A DNA stretch of 64,000 nt from the NCBI RefSeq assembly GCF_019279795.1, contig NC_056747.1:1004742432-1004806431 (forward strand). Direction: 5' to 3'. Below the pieces are notes generated by a model. The model had not been told where the DNA came from, searched no databases, and worked only from the letters and a program-made list of their open reading frames with translations. Numbering within the stretch: the first letter of the stretch is position 1; the number at the start of each line of letters is the position of its first letter. The stretch is from Protopterus annectens. Lineage: Eukaryota > Chordata > Ceratodontiformes > Protopteridae. Below are positions 46,001-58,304 of this stretch, one piece after another. The position numbers and the translations under genes are program-made.

Positions 46001-48115
46001 GACAGCAAACAAAATGGGACTCTGCTTCTCACCCTTCTGATAAAAAATCTTGTAGAGAGTTTGCCAGTGAAACATTTTCCAAGATAAAATGCTCGAGAGA
46101 CAGAAAAAATGCACAAGAGTTGACTAGAAGAATTAGGGTACCTTTGACATGAACCAGAGTCTGGTGTTGGAAGATGGAGATGAAAAGGAAGAAGACCAGG
46201 GACACTGACATTGGTGAATAAACGGAGACTGTTAAGCATCATATTTGTGAAATATGGCTTTGCAAGAAAAAGTAGCTGAGAAAGGCTGGACATTTGTTGA
46301 CTTTGTTAAATTAGTGGGTGGACTGTAAAGCATATACCCCACTTTATGACATTAATGCTTAGAAGGACACTAAAAGGAAAAAAAGTAACTGTAATTAAAC
46401 TTTTTTGTTCTTATTAGTATTTGTGTAAAACACTTTATGATATAAAGTTCATGTTACATGCAGTAAAGCAGTTGTGTGTAGTGTGTAGTCAGGGGCATTT
46501 AAAATGGGGGGGGGGGGTATTTTCCATGAATGTGATAATAAAGATATTAAAGTAAACAAGAACTTCTTAGTTGTAAGACATATAGGCTTTATAGTATAAC
46601 AAGAGAAGAAAGGCTGGACAAAAGCAAGTTTGATGCTAATATGTTGTGATCTTGGGTGACAGGGGTGGCTGTGGGGGTCTAAAAGAGATTATATATATAA
46701 TTAAGATATTTTCTCTTATTTTCATGAGGTGAATGTCTAAATGTCTAGATTAATGCCCTTGCCTTAAGTTGCCACCATTTGTTTGTAATTAAGTAGACTT
46801 GAAAAATAAGGCAAAATGAGGAAAACGAAAAATGCTAAGTTTCTTACATCTGCAAATATATTGTTTTTCCATTAGCAAATTTTCATGGGGAATCAAGATG
46901 CTTGAGCATTCTTTGCTTAGGGAAATGCAAAATTTAAAGGTACAGTGGCAATGAAGAAATAAGGTTTGAAATTATGGGAAGTAAGTAAGAGATACCAGCC
47001 TCCATGTCAGCCTTAATACTATAATGCATTTAATAGAACAATGTACAATTTAGTTTTATTTAAAGATATCCAGAGGACTTTTTCTTAGGGCTAAAAGTTA
47101 ATTTTTTTTCTGAAAGCATATAAGCTGTTTTTCACATCTGGGAGGGATAGAGACAAGAAAAGAACAGACACCAACCAGTTTAAGTGGGAATGCAGGCAGC
47201 AGCATGTGCATTAGCATGGGTCTTAACTTTAGGTTAAGTAAGGTCTGTAGATCCAGCAGTTTGGAGCAGTTGTTCCTATCTGGAGGGTTAAACTTCATTT
47301 CTTTAAAATGTACATAGTTTTGTGTGTTTCTTCTTAGTTAAAGGGGGATGGGGTTGTTCTGGAAATGTATTATTTTTTTGTTTGAGGTTTTTCATTAAAA
47401 TAAAAAAATGACATAAGTTGCAATGGAGATGAGAAGAAATAACTGTATAAAAAATCAGCCTGCCAAATATTAGTGTGTGCAAGTAACACAAAAGTTGAAA
47501 ATACACATTCAAAAAAAAAAACTGTCAAGTACAATATGTGGGATCACGAGATTTTTATCATAATGACTATGCTATCCATATTATCCTAGAATGTAAATGA
47601 CCTATAGGTATAGGCAAAAAGAAAACAGTAGTGAATTATATTAATAAATACAGAGTACAAATAGTGATGCTGCAGAAGAGACATTTGGAAATAAATGACC
47701 ATGTAAATTTGACAAAAGATTTTAGGACAGATATTCAGCAGAGTACCGGGGACAAGGAAAAATGGGAGTAATTATAGTAATTGCTAGAGGTGCCAACAGT
47801 GATAAAAGAAGGGGAAAAGACAATAATAGTAGATTTTTAGTAAGGGACTACTAGCAAAGAAGGAGATTTATACTGGCATGTCCTTATATTCCACCAAAAA
47901 CTGCTATTATGTATACTTTAGGAGAAATAATCAGCTTTTAGCAGGGAATGAAACTTGCAGGTAAAGACTTGAACTTGATTTGCAGTAGTGAGGATGTATC
48001 AGGGAGACCTAAAAGTGAAATATGACACAAGAGGGTGGATTTCTAAAGAAATTTATGAACATATTTGTGGAAGATATGAATTCAGTAGTAGGAACTTTGA
48101 CAGAGTTTACATAAT
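45905..48115 (+). repeat. Direct duplication D, left copy, flanking PLE3
   Basis: 2,211 bp ending exactly where PLE3 begins. It is repeated at 50,583-52,785 with roughly 1% difference by eye. It comprises the end of L1 ORF1, the inter-ORF region and most of the endonuclease. Confidence 0.95.
47550..48115 (+). pseudogene. L1 ORF2 endonuclease start, left copy
   Basis: Shifted + frames show LSILSxNVND near 47,570 (LSWNVNGL-like), VQIVMLQ and HLEINDHVNL near 47,660-47,710, GEKTIIVDF near 47,815, and YEFSSRNFDRVYII (FSRIDYI-like) at the end. This is an APE-like nuclease with many stops. Confidence 0.65.
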
Positions 48116-48117
48116 TG

Positions 48118-49754
48118 ATGGTGACACTCTTCAGTACCTCACTATGTTAGCACCAAAAATCCCTACAATTTTTGGCACACCAAAAATACATAAGAACCTA
48201 TTGGACCCCCCACTAAGACCCATTGTGGATGGTAGAGGGTCCATCACATATGCGTGTGTCAAATATCTAGATAATTTGTTAAAACCTTACATCAACAAAG
48301 AAACACAAATTTGTAGGGATTCATGGGCCTTTTTGGAGAATTTTAACAATATTGAATTCAATTCCGAATTTGTCTTCCTGGTCGTGGATGTAAAAGACTT
48401 ATACACAGTTATTCCACACCAGGAGGGAATTGAATGGACATGTGATTTCCTGTTAGAAAGGAAGGCATCCAATGAAGTAATTAACTTAGTAGAGGTTCTG
48501 TTGGAATTGGTATTGAAAAACAATTTTCTGCTTTTTTAAAATCAGATTTATCTGCAGAAGACAGATATAGCAATGGGCTCCCCGTGTGGCTGTAGTTTTG
48601 CCAATAGTGTTATGGCCCATTGGGAGCATAAACACCTTCTAAACTGTGAACTGTTCAAATCACATGTCACTTGGTATACCAGGTACCAAGATGACATGTG
48701 TTTCATCTGGAAAGGTTCAGCAGATATTATACCCGAATTTATCGATTACATCTCAGGTACAACAAGTTTCCTTGAATTTACATACACATTAGGGTTTGAC
48801 GAAATGAACTTTCTGGATGTTAAAATAGTTAAGGACATTGTTAATAACAAATTTAAGTCTTACATTTACCGAAAACCAACACATTCAAATAGCTACTTAC
48901 ACTTCACTAGCTGCCATCCCTTTCATCAGAAAAGGAGTGTCGTAAAAGGGCAACTTGTTCGGGCAGCAAGGATGATTTCGGAAGAAGTTGACTTCATGGA
49001 TGAATGTAATAACATCTTCAACATGTTTCTTTCCTGTGATTATCCTGAGAATCTGTTAGATGAAATTGTCCATGAAGTGCAGTGTAAGAGATCAGAAGGA
49101 CACTTAAAACCCCTCTTAGGTGGAGGGACTATGAGTAGAACTGGTACTGCATGTAACATACTGACATCTACTTCCCAGCCTCCCCAAATCAGTTTTCTCT
49201 TCACTTTCTGTTTGGATCACCATAGTATTAGAAATGTAGTGTCTAAAAACTGGAAGTTGATCCTTGAGGATAGGAGCCTTGTAAAATCTTTAGGCACTAG
49301 TCCCAAGTTTACATACAGAAGAGGGCCTAATTTGAAAAACTTGGTAGAAAGAGTTTCAGGAGGACCCAAAAATAAAATAAAATAATAAAATAAAACAGTA
49401 GGAATGAGAAAATGTGGGAGGTGTCCACAATGTAGATTCATGTATTTGGATAAAGTAATCGAAATCAATAAGAGGGTATACTTCCTTAAAGGGAATTACA
49501 ACTGCGATTCCAAAGGCGTCGTATATGTGGCCCTCTGTGTTGATTGTCCTTCCTTTTACATAGGAAAGACTGAGAGAAAATTCAAAAAAAGAGTCTACGA
49601 GCATTTATATGCTATAGAAAGGGGAGATATAACTAATGCACTTGCAAAGCATGTCCTTGAGTGTCCTCATCATACCTTTAGGTTTTGTGTTTTACAAATT
49701 ATAGAAAACACCCTTAGGGGAGGGCCCTGGCAGCTTCATCTTGAAGAACAGTAG
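48118..49754 (+). pseudogene. PLE3 RT and GIY-YIG protein, frameshifted
   Basis: Frame 1 (to 48,539): PTIFGTPKIHKNLLDPPLRP (fingers) and FLVVDVKDLYTVIPHQEG (motif A). A frameshift at about 48,540 leads to frame 2 (to 49,385): IAMGSPCGCSFANSVMAHWE (motif B), WYTRYQDDMCFIWKG (motif C with YQDD), MNFLDVKIV and thumb. A (TAAAA)n-like expansion at 49,370-49,398 contains the next break. Frame 3 (49,404-49,754): KCGRCPQCRF (Cys cluster) and CPSFYIGKTERKFKKRVYEH (GIY-YIG). It ends early by a stop. The catalytic residues of the RT and the nuclease GIY-like and Arg residues are present. Confidence 0.9.
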
Positions 49755-49759
49755 CTTTT

Positions 49760-50582
49760 TTGGCAATTAAGAACAGATGCACACTTTCCACCAGGACTCA
49801 ACGATATGGCATCCATTAGATGCATATTAAAACTTAAAGCACTTAGAAGGTAGAACTACTGATACTGTAGGTATATTTATATACAATATATACAAACTTG
49901 TATATACTTCATGTAACAAATTAAATGGAATATTATAGTATTACTATTTGTGACCTTTTTTTTACATTAAATCATATTAATTGTAGGTTAGCGTTGCCTC
50001 ATGTTATTATAAGATCTCCTGGCACTAATATCTAATATTTCATATACATTATATATTTTTATATATACTTTTTAAAAAACTTAAATATTTGAGAATTTTT
50101 AAATGTTCGTTTTTAAGTTATATAAAATGTACACAGTATGTAAAATTAATATAGTTTAATACCATTATTTTTTACAATATTTGTGTGCTAAATAACTTAT
50201 TTCTTATTCAAAATGCATATAATAATTTAATAATTTAGTAGTGAAAGTATTAATGTAGTACTGTATGTCAAAATCATCCTTATTTAGAGGTGTTGTGATT
50301 CTTGGTATCTAATAAGTTTTTATGTGTTAGCTAGTCCCCTTTAAATTTCATTGTTTGTCTTATTAATTAATTGTTGAATTTTAAAATTATCTAATTAAGG
50401 CTTTAAGCATCTTGTTATTTAAGCTGTATATCAAACAATGTTATTTTGTCTGATGAAGGTTGAGCAAGTGGCTTGACCAAAAGCGCTTACGAACTATTTG
50501 CATTAAAGCCCATGTTTGTGTCTTCTAAACTGCTTCCTTGCCTTTCATTTTTACCTGTTTCTACTTGGATTTGTTTTGGTTT
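49760..50582 (+). repeat. PLE3 3' terminal region
   Basis: AT-rich untranslated region. It includes the remaining C-terminal coding shred just after the stop (HFPPGLNDM-like near 49,785), the hammerhead-like core and the final about 85 bases before copy D2. Confidence 0.7.
50443..50495 (+). ncRNA. Hammerhead-ribozyme-like motif, PLE3
   Basis: UUUGU-CUGAUGA, stem II (GGUUGA / UUGACC around GCAAGUGGC), AAAA where GAAA is expected, G-CG-C mini stem III, UU, then ACGAA. Stem I pairs UUUGU with ACGAA (5 bp). The G12-to-A change probably reduces activity. Confidence 0.55.
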
Positions 50583-52785
50583 GCTGTATTCAGAATACCT
50601 TTCCTGAAGGATCAAAGACATTTTTTATGCAGAATAGGTTAAGGAGGAAATTAAAACGTTTATCTAACAAAAAGTAAGACAGCAAACAAAATGGGACTCT
50701 GCTTCTCACCCTTCTGAAAAAAAAGCTTGTAGAGAGTTTGCCAGTGAAACATTTTCCAAGATAAAATGCTCAAGAGACAGAAAAAATGCACAAGAGTTGA
50801 CTAGAAGAATTAGGGTACCTTTGACATGAACCAGAGTCTGGTGTTGGAAGATGGAGATGAAAAGGAAGAAGACCAGGGACACTGACATTGGTGAATAAAC
50901 GGAGACTGTTAAGCATCATATTTGAGAAATATGGCTTTGCAAGAAAAAGTAGCTGAGAAAGGCTGGACATTTGTTGACTTTGTTAAACTAGTGGGTGGAC
51001 TGTAAAGCATATACCCCACTTTATGACATTAATGCTTAGAAGGACACTAAAAGGAAAAAAAGTAACTGTAATTAAACTTTTTTGTTCTTATTAGTATTTG
51101 TGTAAAACACTTTATGATATAAAGTTCATGTTACATGCAGTGAAGCAGTTGTGTGTAGTGTGTAGTCAGGGGCATTTAAAATGGGGGGGTATTTTCCATG
51201 AATGTGATAATAAAGATATTAAAGTAAACAAGAACTTCTTAGTTGTAAGACATATAGGCTTTATAGTATAACAAGAGAAGAAAGGCTGGACAAAAGCAAG
51301 TTTGATGCTAATATGTTGTGATCTTGGGTGACAGGGGTGGCCGTGGGGGTCTAAAAGAGATTATATATATAATTAAGATATTTTCTCTTATTTTCATGAG
51401 GTGATTGTCTAAATGTCTAGATTAATGCCCTTGCCTTAAGTTGCCACCATTTTGTTGTAATTAAGTAGACTTGAAAAATAAGGCAAAATGAGGAAAACGA
51501 AAAATGCTAAGTTTCTTACATCTGCAAATATATTGTTTTTCCATTAGCAAATTTTCATGGGGAATCAAGATGTTTGAGCATTCTTTGCTTAGGGAAATGC
51601 AAAATTTAAAGGTACAGTGGCAATGAAGAAATAAGGTTTGAAATTATGGGAAGTAAATAAGAGATACCAGCCTCCATGTCAGCCTTAATACTATAATGCA
51701 TTTAATAGAACAATGTACAATTTAGTTTTATTTAAAGATATCCAGAGGACTTTTTCTTAGGGCTAAAAGTTTTTTTTTTTCTGAAAGCATATAAGCTGTT
51801 TTTCACATCTGGGAGGGATAGAGACAAGAAAAGAACAGACACCAACCAGTTTAAGTGGGAATGCAGGCAGCAGCATGTGCATTAGCATGGGTCTTAACTT
51901 TAGGTTAAGTAAGGTCTGTAGATCCAGCAGTTTGGAGCAGTTGTTCCTATCTGGAGGGTTAAACTTCATTTCTTTAAAATGTACATAGTTTTGTGTGTTT
52001 CTTCCTAGTTAAAGGGGGATGGGGTTGTTCTGGAAATGTATTAATTTTTTGTTTGAGGTTTTTCATTAAAATAAAAAAATGACATAAGTTGCAATGGAGA
52101 TGAGAAGAAATAACTGTATAAAAAATCAGCCTGCCAAATATTAGTGTGTGCAAGTAACACAAAAGTTGAAAATACACATTCAAAAAAAAAACTGTCAAGT
52201 ACAATATGTGGGATCACGAGATTTTTATCATAATGACTATGCTATCCATATTATCCTAGAATGTAAATGACCTATAGGTATAGGCAAAAAGAAAACAGTA
52301 GTGAATTATATTAATAAATACAGAGTACAAATAGTGATGCTGCAGAAGAGACATTTGGAAATAAATGACCATGTAAATTTGACAAAAGATTTTAGGACAG
52401 ATATTCAGCAGAGTACCGGGGACAAGGAAAAATGGGAGTAATTATAGTAATTGCTAGAGGTGCCAACAGTGATAAAAGAAGGGGAAAAGACAATAATAGT
52501 AGATTTTTAGTAAGGGACTACTAGCAAAGAAGGAGATTTATACTGGCATGTCCTTATATTCCACCAAAAACTGCTATTATGTATACTTTAGGAGAAATAA
52601 TCAGCTTTTAGCAGGGAATGAAACTTGCAGGTAAAGACTTGAACTTGATTTGCAGTAGTGAGGATGTATCAGGGGGACCTAAAAGTGAAAAATGACACAA
52701 GAGGGTGGATTTCTAAAGAAATTTATGAACATATTTGTGGAAGATATGAATTCAGTAGTAGGAACTTTGACAGAGTTTACATAAT
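50583..52785 (+). repeat. Direct duplication D, right copy, flanking PLE3
   Basis: 2,203 bp. It starts directly after the PLE3 end (GCTGTATTCAGAATACC) and ends at ACAGAGTTTACATAAT, the same base where the left copy meets PLE3. The L1 continues without a break into 52,786. Confidence 0.95.
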
Positions 52786-53085
52786 ATTATTCGCGAAGGT
52801 ACAATAACTGGACTAGACTAGATGGAAACTATATTTCACAGGAACATGTACATTTAATTGAAAGCTTTGACACACATTCAACAACTATTTCATATTGTGC
52901 ACTGATAAAAACTAAGATATAAATGCAGGGTAATGAAGTAAAAATAAAACACTGGTACTTCCCCACCCACCTGTTAAAAAGAGGAATTTAAGAAATGGGT
53001 AGTGGATCTTATTTGAGAGTTATTAGTGAAGATAGAAATATCTTAGGGTTATTAAGGAAGATAGAAATACATACTTTGAAATTGC
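52786..53085 (+). pseudogene. L1 ORF2 endonuclease end
   Basis: The + frames continue the endonuclease after copy D2: KIKHWYFPTHLLK resembles the W.FP.YLL block that closes L1 endonucleases. It ends at the (TG)n array. Confidence 0.5.
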
Positions 53086-53091
53086 CTTAAA

Positions 53092-53104
53092 GTGTGTGTG
53101 TGCA

Positions 53105-53180
<76 letters not shown>

Positions 53181-53193
53181 CCTGCGTGCGTGC

Positions 53194-53253
<60 letters not shown>

Positions 53254-53262
53254 ACGTGTGTA
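53092..53262. repeat. (TG)n microsatellite
   Basis: A 170-base TG array with TGCGTGCC-type interruptions near 53,177-53,196. Confidence 0.97.
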
Positions 53263-53361
53263 TGTTCCATTGCTGGCTTGTCTGTCTTTGAATCACCTTG
53301 TAATTTTGCTAGTTGTTAGATTTGTTTCTGATAACTTTTCACTTTTGGCTAACTAAAATAT

Positions 53362-54085
53362 GCTTTTACAGTAAGAAGACTAGGACTGCAGTTCTAGTGA
53401 CAGTAGAAAGGTAGCCTGGTCTGTCCACACTGGAAAACACATAGGGAGGCTCAAAGAGATAATTACTTGCTGTAGCTAGTTGGTACAGTTTCACTGATGA
53501 CTAGCCAAAGTATGTTTTATTTATTATTTATTTATTTATTTGACATTTGTTTACCGGGATGGTCTGACTGGGCATAGCCCTTTTTTAGCGGAGGCCTGGG
53601 GAGAAAAGCTCCACATTACAACTATAAAATAAGAACTTGATAAAGTATATGACAAATATTTACAAAGAATTTGACAATATAAGCAATAATAGTAAAAATA
53701 TAAGTAAAAATAAGAAGGAGACAGAGAAAGTAGATAACAGTGAAAGAGTAAATGAAGAAAAAAAGGAAATATGAAAGTCAAGTTAGGGCACCATGTAAAA
53801 AAAAATAATTTACATTAAGAAGACTGAGACTGCTATTCTAGTGGCAGTAGTAAGGTAACCTGATCTGTCCAAATTGAGAAACACACAGGGTGGCTTAAAG
53901 TGAGATTGTTTCATCAGCTAGAGGGCTTTTTAGGGGCTTAGTTGTTTGGTGTTAATCTCCACTTGAGAGCTACTTTTGCAGAGCTTTTACATTAAGAAGT
54001 TCTAGGATCATTCATCGTGTAGCAGAATATATCGATCTGGTCTCTCTAAGCTGAAAAACACTCCATGAAGCTAAAGTGTGGTTAT
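53362..54085 (+). repeat. Tandem diverged units upstream of the CR1-like ORF1
   Basis: Three units start TTTACA(G/T)TAAGAAG at about 53,367, 53,811 and 53,986. They share TCTAGTG/AC.GTAG, GGT..CCTG.TCTGTCC and GAAAAACAC words, and lie just before the ORF1 of LINE CR1-iv. They look like 5'-UTR monomers (promoter repeats) of that LINE. Confidence 0.5.
53518..53805 (-). mobile_element. Antisense retroposon with (AAAT)n tail inserted in the repeats
   Basis: Begins with (TTTA)n at 53,518-53,542 on the + strand, followed by TGACATTTGTTTACCGGGAT and GGGGAGAAAAGCTCCAC, then AT-rich sequence. It separates unit one from unit two. This looks like a SINE or LINE 3' end on the minus strand. The family is unknown. 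Confidence 0.45.
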
Positions 54086-54383
54086 TTATTGGCCAGATGG
54101 CACTGAAGGTAGTTTTTAGCTTTTTTCTGTCTGTTATAAATTAGGTGGCAGTTAGTAGTATCCTGTATAGTAGCAAACCTATAAAGTTAGTACTTAGGAC
54201 TTTAACCTGTGACATAGAAAGGATTTACAAGGAGCTAAGATTAGCGCAGCTAGTTAGTGCATAAAACAGCACTCATATCAGATCATAGCACATTTAACCT
54301 TAACCTTAGGTACCACTCAGGTGACTCCTGTAGACTCAAGTCCATAAACCATAATAGTCCACCCTACTACAGGTCCTTACAAC

Positions 54384-55260
54384 ATGGCTTTGCAATTTTC
54401 TAATGCCTCTTCAGCCAGCTTGGTAGATATAGACATCATGAGACAATGTAGCAATTGTCTATTGTACTCAGACAATAGTTTAATCCTTAAAGAAAATAAC
54501 TATGCAAGAGAGGCAAAAGTCTCAATTAAAAACAAGGTTGTCAAGATTACACACACACACTGCCACCACACACATAGATCTTCTTAGGCTAGGGAATACA
54601 AAAAAACCTTTCAAACCCTCAAAGACCTCCTAAGCCATCAAATGACAACACCTATCCTCAGCAACCACTAAAGCACATACCAAAAACAACACCTATCACT
54701 ACACATAAACGTGCAGCCAATGATCCCCCAGAAATAAAGCCCATAAGTCAAGCAAACACTTTACTTAGTACTCTTGTCATAGGGGATTCTGTTGTACCAC
54801 ACACAGATGCCCCTCCCACTAGGGTGGACAAGGAGCAGGTAATGATTAGTTGCCTATCTGGAGCTAGCATCCACAATATCACACATGCACTCAAGTCACA
54901 GTGCCACAAGTAGAAATATGATTCTATCCCAGTCCATGTGGGTGTAAATGACCTGAGACATATCTGACTGGACTATATGAAAAGAGACATTATGGATCTC
55001 TCTGAATATGTGTTACACACAGTATGTGGCTTGCACTGGGAAGTGCTCTACCTTCACCAAGAACAAGTCCACAGTATAAACAGAAAATGATTTATTTTAA
55101 TAACTGGCTTGGTTTCTGGTGTCATGCAAGGGAAATGCAGTATCTATTAGTATGGGAGGACATGGTTAACAGACCACATTGCTTTGCCAAGGATGGTCTG
55201 CATCTATCCCCTCTGGACTTTTGGATATTGGCTAAAACATTATACACCCCTTAGAGGTTT
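54384..55260 (+). pseudogene. CR1-iv ORF1 with SGNH-esterase-like domain
   Basis: The frame at 54,384 starts MALQFSNASSASLVDIDIMR with a CxxC motif (QCSNCLLY). Later frames show VIGDSVVPHTDAP (GDS block, about 54,780), VHVGVNDLRHI (the G-x-ND block, about 54,935-54,967) and, in the 55,024-55,254 frame, FAKDGLHLSPLDFWILAKTL (D-x-x-H block). The order GDS, ND, DxxH is that of the esterase domain found in CR1 ORF1 proteins. Stops and frameshifts are present. Confidence 0.75.
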
Positions 55261-55319
55261 TTAAGGCAATATCAAAATGACAAAACTACCAATATAACAA
55301 AAAAAAAACTCAAAGCAAC

Positions 55320-56357
55320 CTAAAGATGTTACTGCTCCATGCTAGGAGCTTAAACAAGAAAGACTTGTTTTAAAGCTACAGAAAGTACTCCTCCCATAGT
55401 GTAAGACTATAGTGCCTTCCACACATTTAGACCAACAACAGCAGAGACACTGACTAAAGGTGGTGGTGTCACAGTCTATGTTAGCAGCAAATACAACTCC
55501 AGTTTGGTTAAACAGGATGATGCCCTGAAGTTTATCCATATCCAATTCTCCACTGACAAGGTTTATTACCATGTCCTGGCCAGCTGCAGGTTATCCTCTA
55601 TGATCCACAAAGCTCTCATCTCTTAACTAGATCTACTAGAGGCACTCACAATCCAACCAAATACCTTATTCATTGAATACTTTAATTGTCCCCTTTAGGC
55701 TGAGAAACATACAATGTCTCTAACTCACAGGCACATCTTTCCCAAACTTTAATGACATAAACACTCTGGGCCAGATAGTGCACACTCCAACCAAAGGATC
55801 AAACATATTAGACCTAGTACTCACTAAAATGGGAGAGCATTGCAACTGCCACCCCTGTATCATTCCTCATTTGTGAGGTCAGACCACAAAGCTGTCTCCC
55901 TCAAAATAAAAATCAACCCAGAAAACTAAGCTAAACCCATAACAGTTAGAAACTATTCTAACTCAGGCTACATTCACTTATGTGACAATTTGTCAAAATT
56001 CCCCAAACCCTGAGAACACAGTTGCCAATGCAGAATTATCTATAGAAACCCTGAACATACAAGTAAATGGCTGCTTTGAGGCTGCTGTACCTACCAGACG
56101 TAAGCCCAGATCTAACACCAAAAACAAACTCCACTGGTGAAATCGTTATCTTAACAGATTATATAACAAAAGAAAAAAAAAGACATGGTCAAAATAAGAA
56201 AGAGCATCTCATAGTGGCAGCAGCTCTCTGATTCAACAAGGTCAGAATAGCCTCACTGGCTAAGGAGAATTATAAGGATATCTTCAGCTGTGTCAGTAAC
56301 CTTAAAGCTAACACTCTGCAGTGTGTAGAACTGATGGTAAATGGCACAACCTTCACT
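55320..56357 (+). pseudogene. CR1-iv endonuclease and linker
   Basis: The + strand starts MLLLHARSLNKKDLFKATES (the NARSL block of CR1 endonucleases), then TLTKGGGVTVYVSSKYNSSL (GGGVxxY block), DKVYYHVLASCR and LVLTKMGEHC (near 55,812). The linker contains SVSNLKANTLQCVELMVNGT at about 56,290-56,348. The antisense CR1 copy begins at 56,358. Many stops. Confidence 0.7.
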
Positions 56358-58304
56358 GGTTCATAAGTTCATAGGTGTGTACTAGGCTAATGGCCCTGGA
56401 GCCTTTACAGCCTAGCCCATAGGATTACCATGGCATTGTGACACCCGACCTTAGTTCCCAGTGCCTTTGTCGAGTTGAGCCACTGGAGTGATCCCCGGGG
56501 TGAATTTTCTATTTCCCATCCACTCATCAAGATTTTTCTTGAAGAGGGCCAGTGATGTGCTCTGTTTGACATGAATGGGAAGTCTATTCCATAACACGGG
56601 CAGTCTCTGGGTTATGAGCCTGTCCCTCCAGCTTGTTCTGTTGATTGTGGTAATGAGGTTGAGGTCTCTGGAGCGAGTGGTGCGCAGGGACTTGGATTTC
56701 TTTAGACGTAGCCTTTATGACAGAGCTGGGTCAGACATGGCTTTATAAATCAAGCAGAGATCACCTCTAAGTAGATGATATGAGGCAGAGAATAGCTGGA
56801 GTTTTTTGAGTCTGTCCATATAGGACAAGTGTCTAAGGCCTAGGATCCTCTTTGTGAGGTACTTTTGTGGCCTCTCCAGTTGTTTCAGGTGTCTAGTGAG
56901 GTACATGCCAAATGGGGCATTGTACTCCATGATTGGCCTAATGAGGGAAGAATAGAGGGAGACAATGACCTCTTTCTTCCTGGATGCAAAACCCTTAGTA
57001 ATGAGATGCGCCACATGGAAGGACTTTCTGACCACATTGGCAATGTTGTGGTCAAAAGAGAGGTTGCTGTCAACCTGTGTTCCTAGATCTCTTATAATGC
57101 CTTCTGTGTTCCACAGACTACCATTGATGTGGTAATTCATGGGAACCAGGTTTTTCCCAAAGGGGATGATGACACATTCTTTTGGCATTAAGCTTAAGGC
57201 CATGGTTCTGACACCACTCGTTGGTCTCAGTGAGGCCTTTCTGTAGGATGTCAACATCACTTGGGGAGATAATAATAGCTCCCAACTTGCAATCATCTGT
57301 GAACTTTGTCAGCCAGAGTCCATTTGGGTTGGCCTAGACTTCAGAGAAGTAGATACCAAACAGGAGAGGACCCAGGACCAAACCCTGTGGGACTCCACTC
57401 AAGACTGGTCAGCAGTCTGACTTGGAGTCAGCTACTTTCACACTGTGGGTTCTATCTGTAAGCCAGTTTGCAACCCACCTAATGATTAGCTTAGTGAGTT
57501 TTTCTATGATTCCTGAGTAAGGAATGGTATCAAAGGCCATGGCCAGATCAAGGTAGGCTGTATGAACCACCTTGCCTTCATCCACAGCTCTGGTGACTGA
57601 CTTAAAGAAGTCAACCAGGTTGAGCAGGCATGATCTGCCCTTCACAAAACCAAACTGTGTGGGCTCCAGATTTTGGAGATTCCCTATATCCTTGTTTATT
57701 AGGTCCATGATGATGTGTTCCATAACTTTGCATATCAGTCTCATCACACTAATGGGGCGATAGTTCTCAGGGTCTGTAGTCACTCCTCCTTTGTGACAGT
57801 GTGCCATTCAGTAGGGACAAACCCTGAGGTGAGGCTGTGATTGAACAGGGCACACAGGTGAGGTGCCACTTCACTCTGTAGTTCATATAGAACACAGTCA
57901 GGGATATTGTCAGGTCCCATAGAAGCTGTATTCATGGTCTTCGACAGTGCTGTTTTAACCTGTGCAGCAGTAATACTGGGTGCCTGGCAATCTACTGGTA
58001 TTGTGATATGTCCTTTGGTCGGGGGAGGGGTAAAGTTGGTACTGAATCTGTCGGCCAGTATATTGGCAATATCTGTTGGCTCGGTATAGGAAGTACCATT
58101 GTGCAGTAGCTCCAAGCAAATCTGGGTATTGCTGTGGAGATTTTTTACATAACTATAGAAGGCCATTCTGTTTTTATAGCTATCTTTAGAGGATTTGATG
58201 AGGGATCTCAACTTTTTGTTGAGGCTGATAAGGGAATTTTTCCAGTCTTGGGACTTCACCTTATTCCGCATCAGTTTCCTCCTTCTGTTGTAGAGTTTGT
58301 TCAT
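56358..58304 (-). pseudogene. CR1-v reverse transcriptase region
   Basis: Frames 58,304-57,780, 57,807-57,409 and 57,296-56,715. They show NKLYNRRRKLMRNKVKSQDW, SITAAQVKTALSKTMNTASM, GPDNIPDCVLYELQSEVAPH, PENYRPISVMRLICKVMEHI, PTQFGFVKGRSCLLNLVDFF, AYLDLAMAFDTIPYSGIIEK (motif A), GVPQGLVLGPLLF-like (about 57,400-57,360), KFTDDCKLGAI (motif C, FTDD instead of FADD, 57,292-57,303), SSLIRPIMEYNAPFGMYLTR and LHLLRGDLCLIYKAMSDPAL. Only two or three breaks, so it is the best-preserved CR1 RT here. Confidence 0.88.

Larger units (their letters stand above)
48116..50582 (+). mobile_element. 5'-truncated Penelope-like element PLE3, sense
   Basis: It starts inside the RT just before the IPTIFGTPKIHKN block and runs through the RT, the GIY-YIG nuclease and a long 3' region with a hammerhead-like core. 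It is inserted in an L1 and flanked by the 2.2-kb duplication D. There is only one terminal region, as expected for a 5'-truncated copy. Confidence 0.9.
45365..53085 (+). mobile_element. L1-like LINE, sense, with internal duplication around PLE3
   Basis: The + strand has ORF1 (about 45,365-46,000), an unusually long inter-ORF region, and the start of ORF2 (endonuclease, from about 47,550). After PLE3 and the repeated segment, the ORF2 endonuclease end follows at 52,786-53,085. The RT domain is not found before the (TG)n array at 53,092. The element was already inactive before PLE3 arrived, because both copies of the repeated part share the same stops. Confidence 0.75.

Noticed and set aside
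53052-53356. Cys/Val and His/Thr open frames
   Set aside because: Produced by the (TG)n/(CA)n array.
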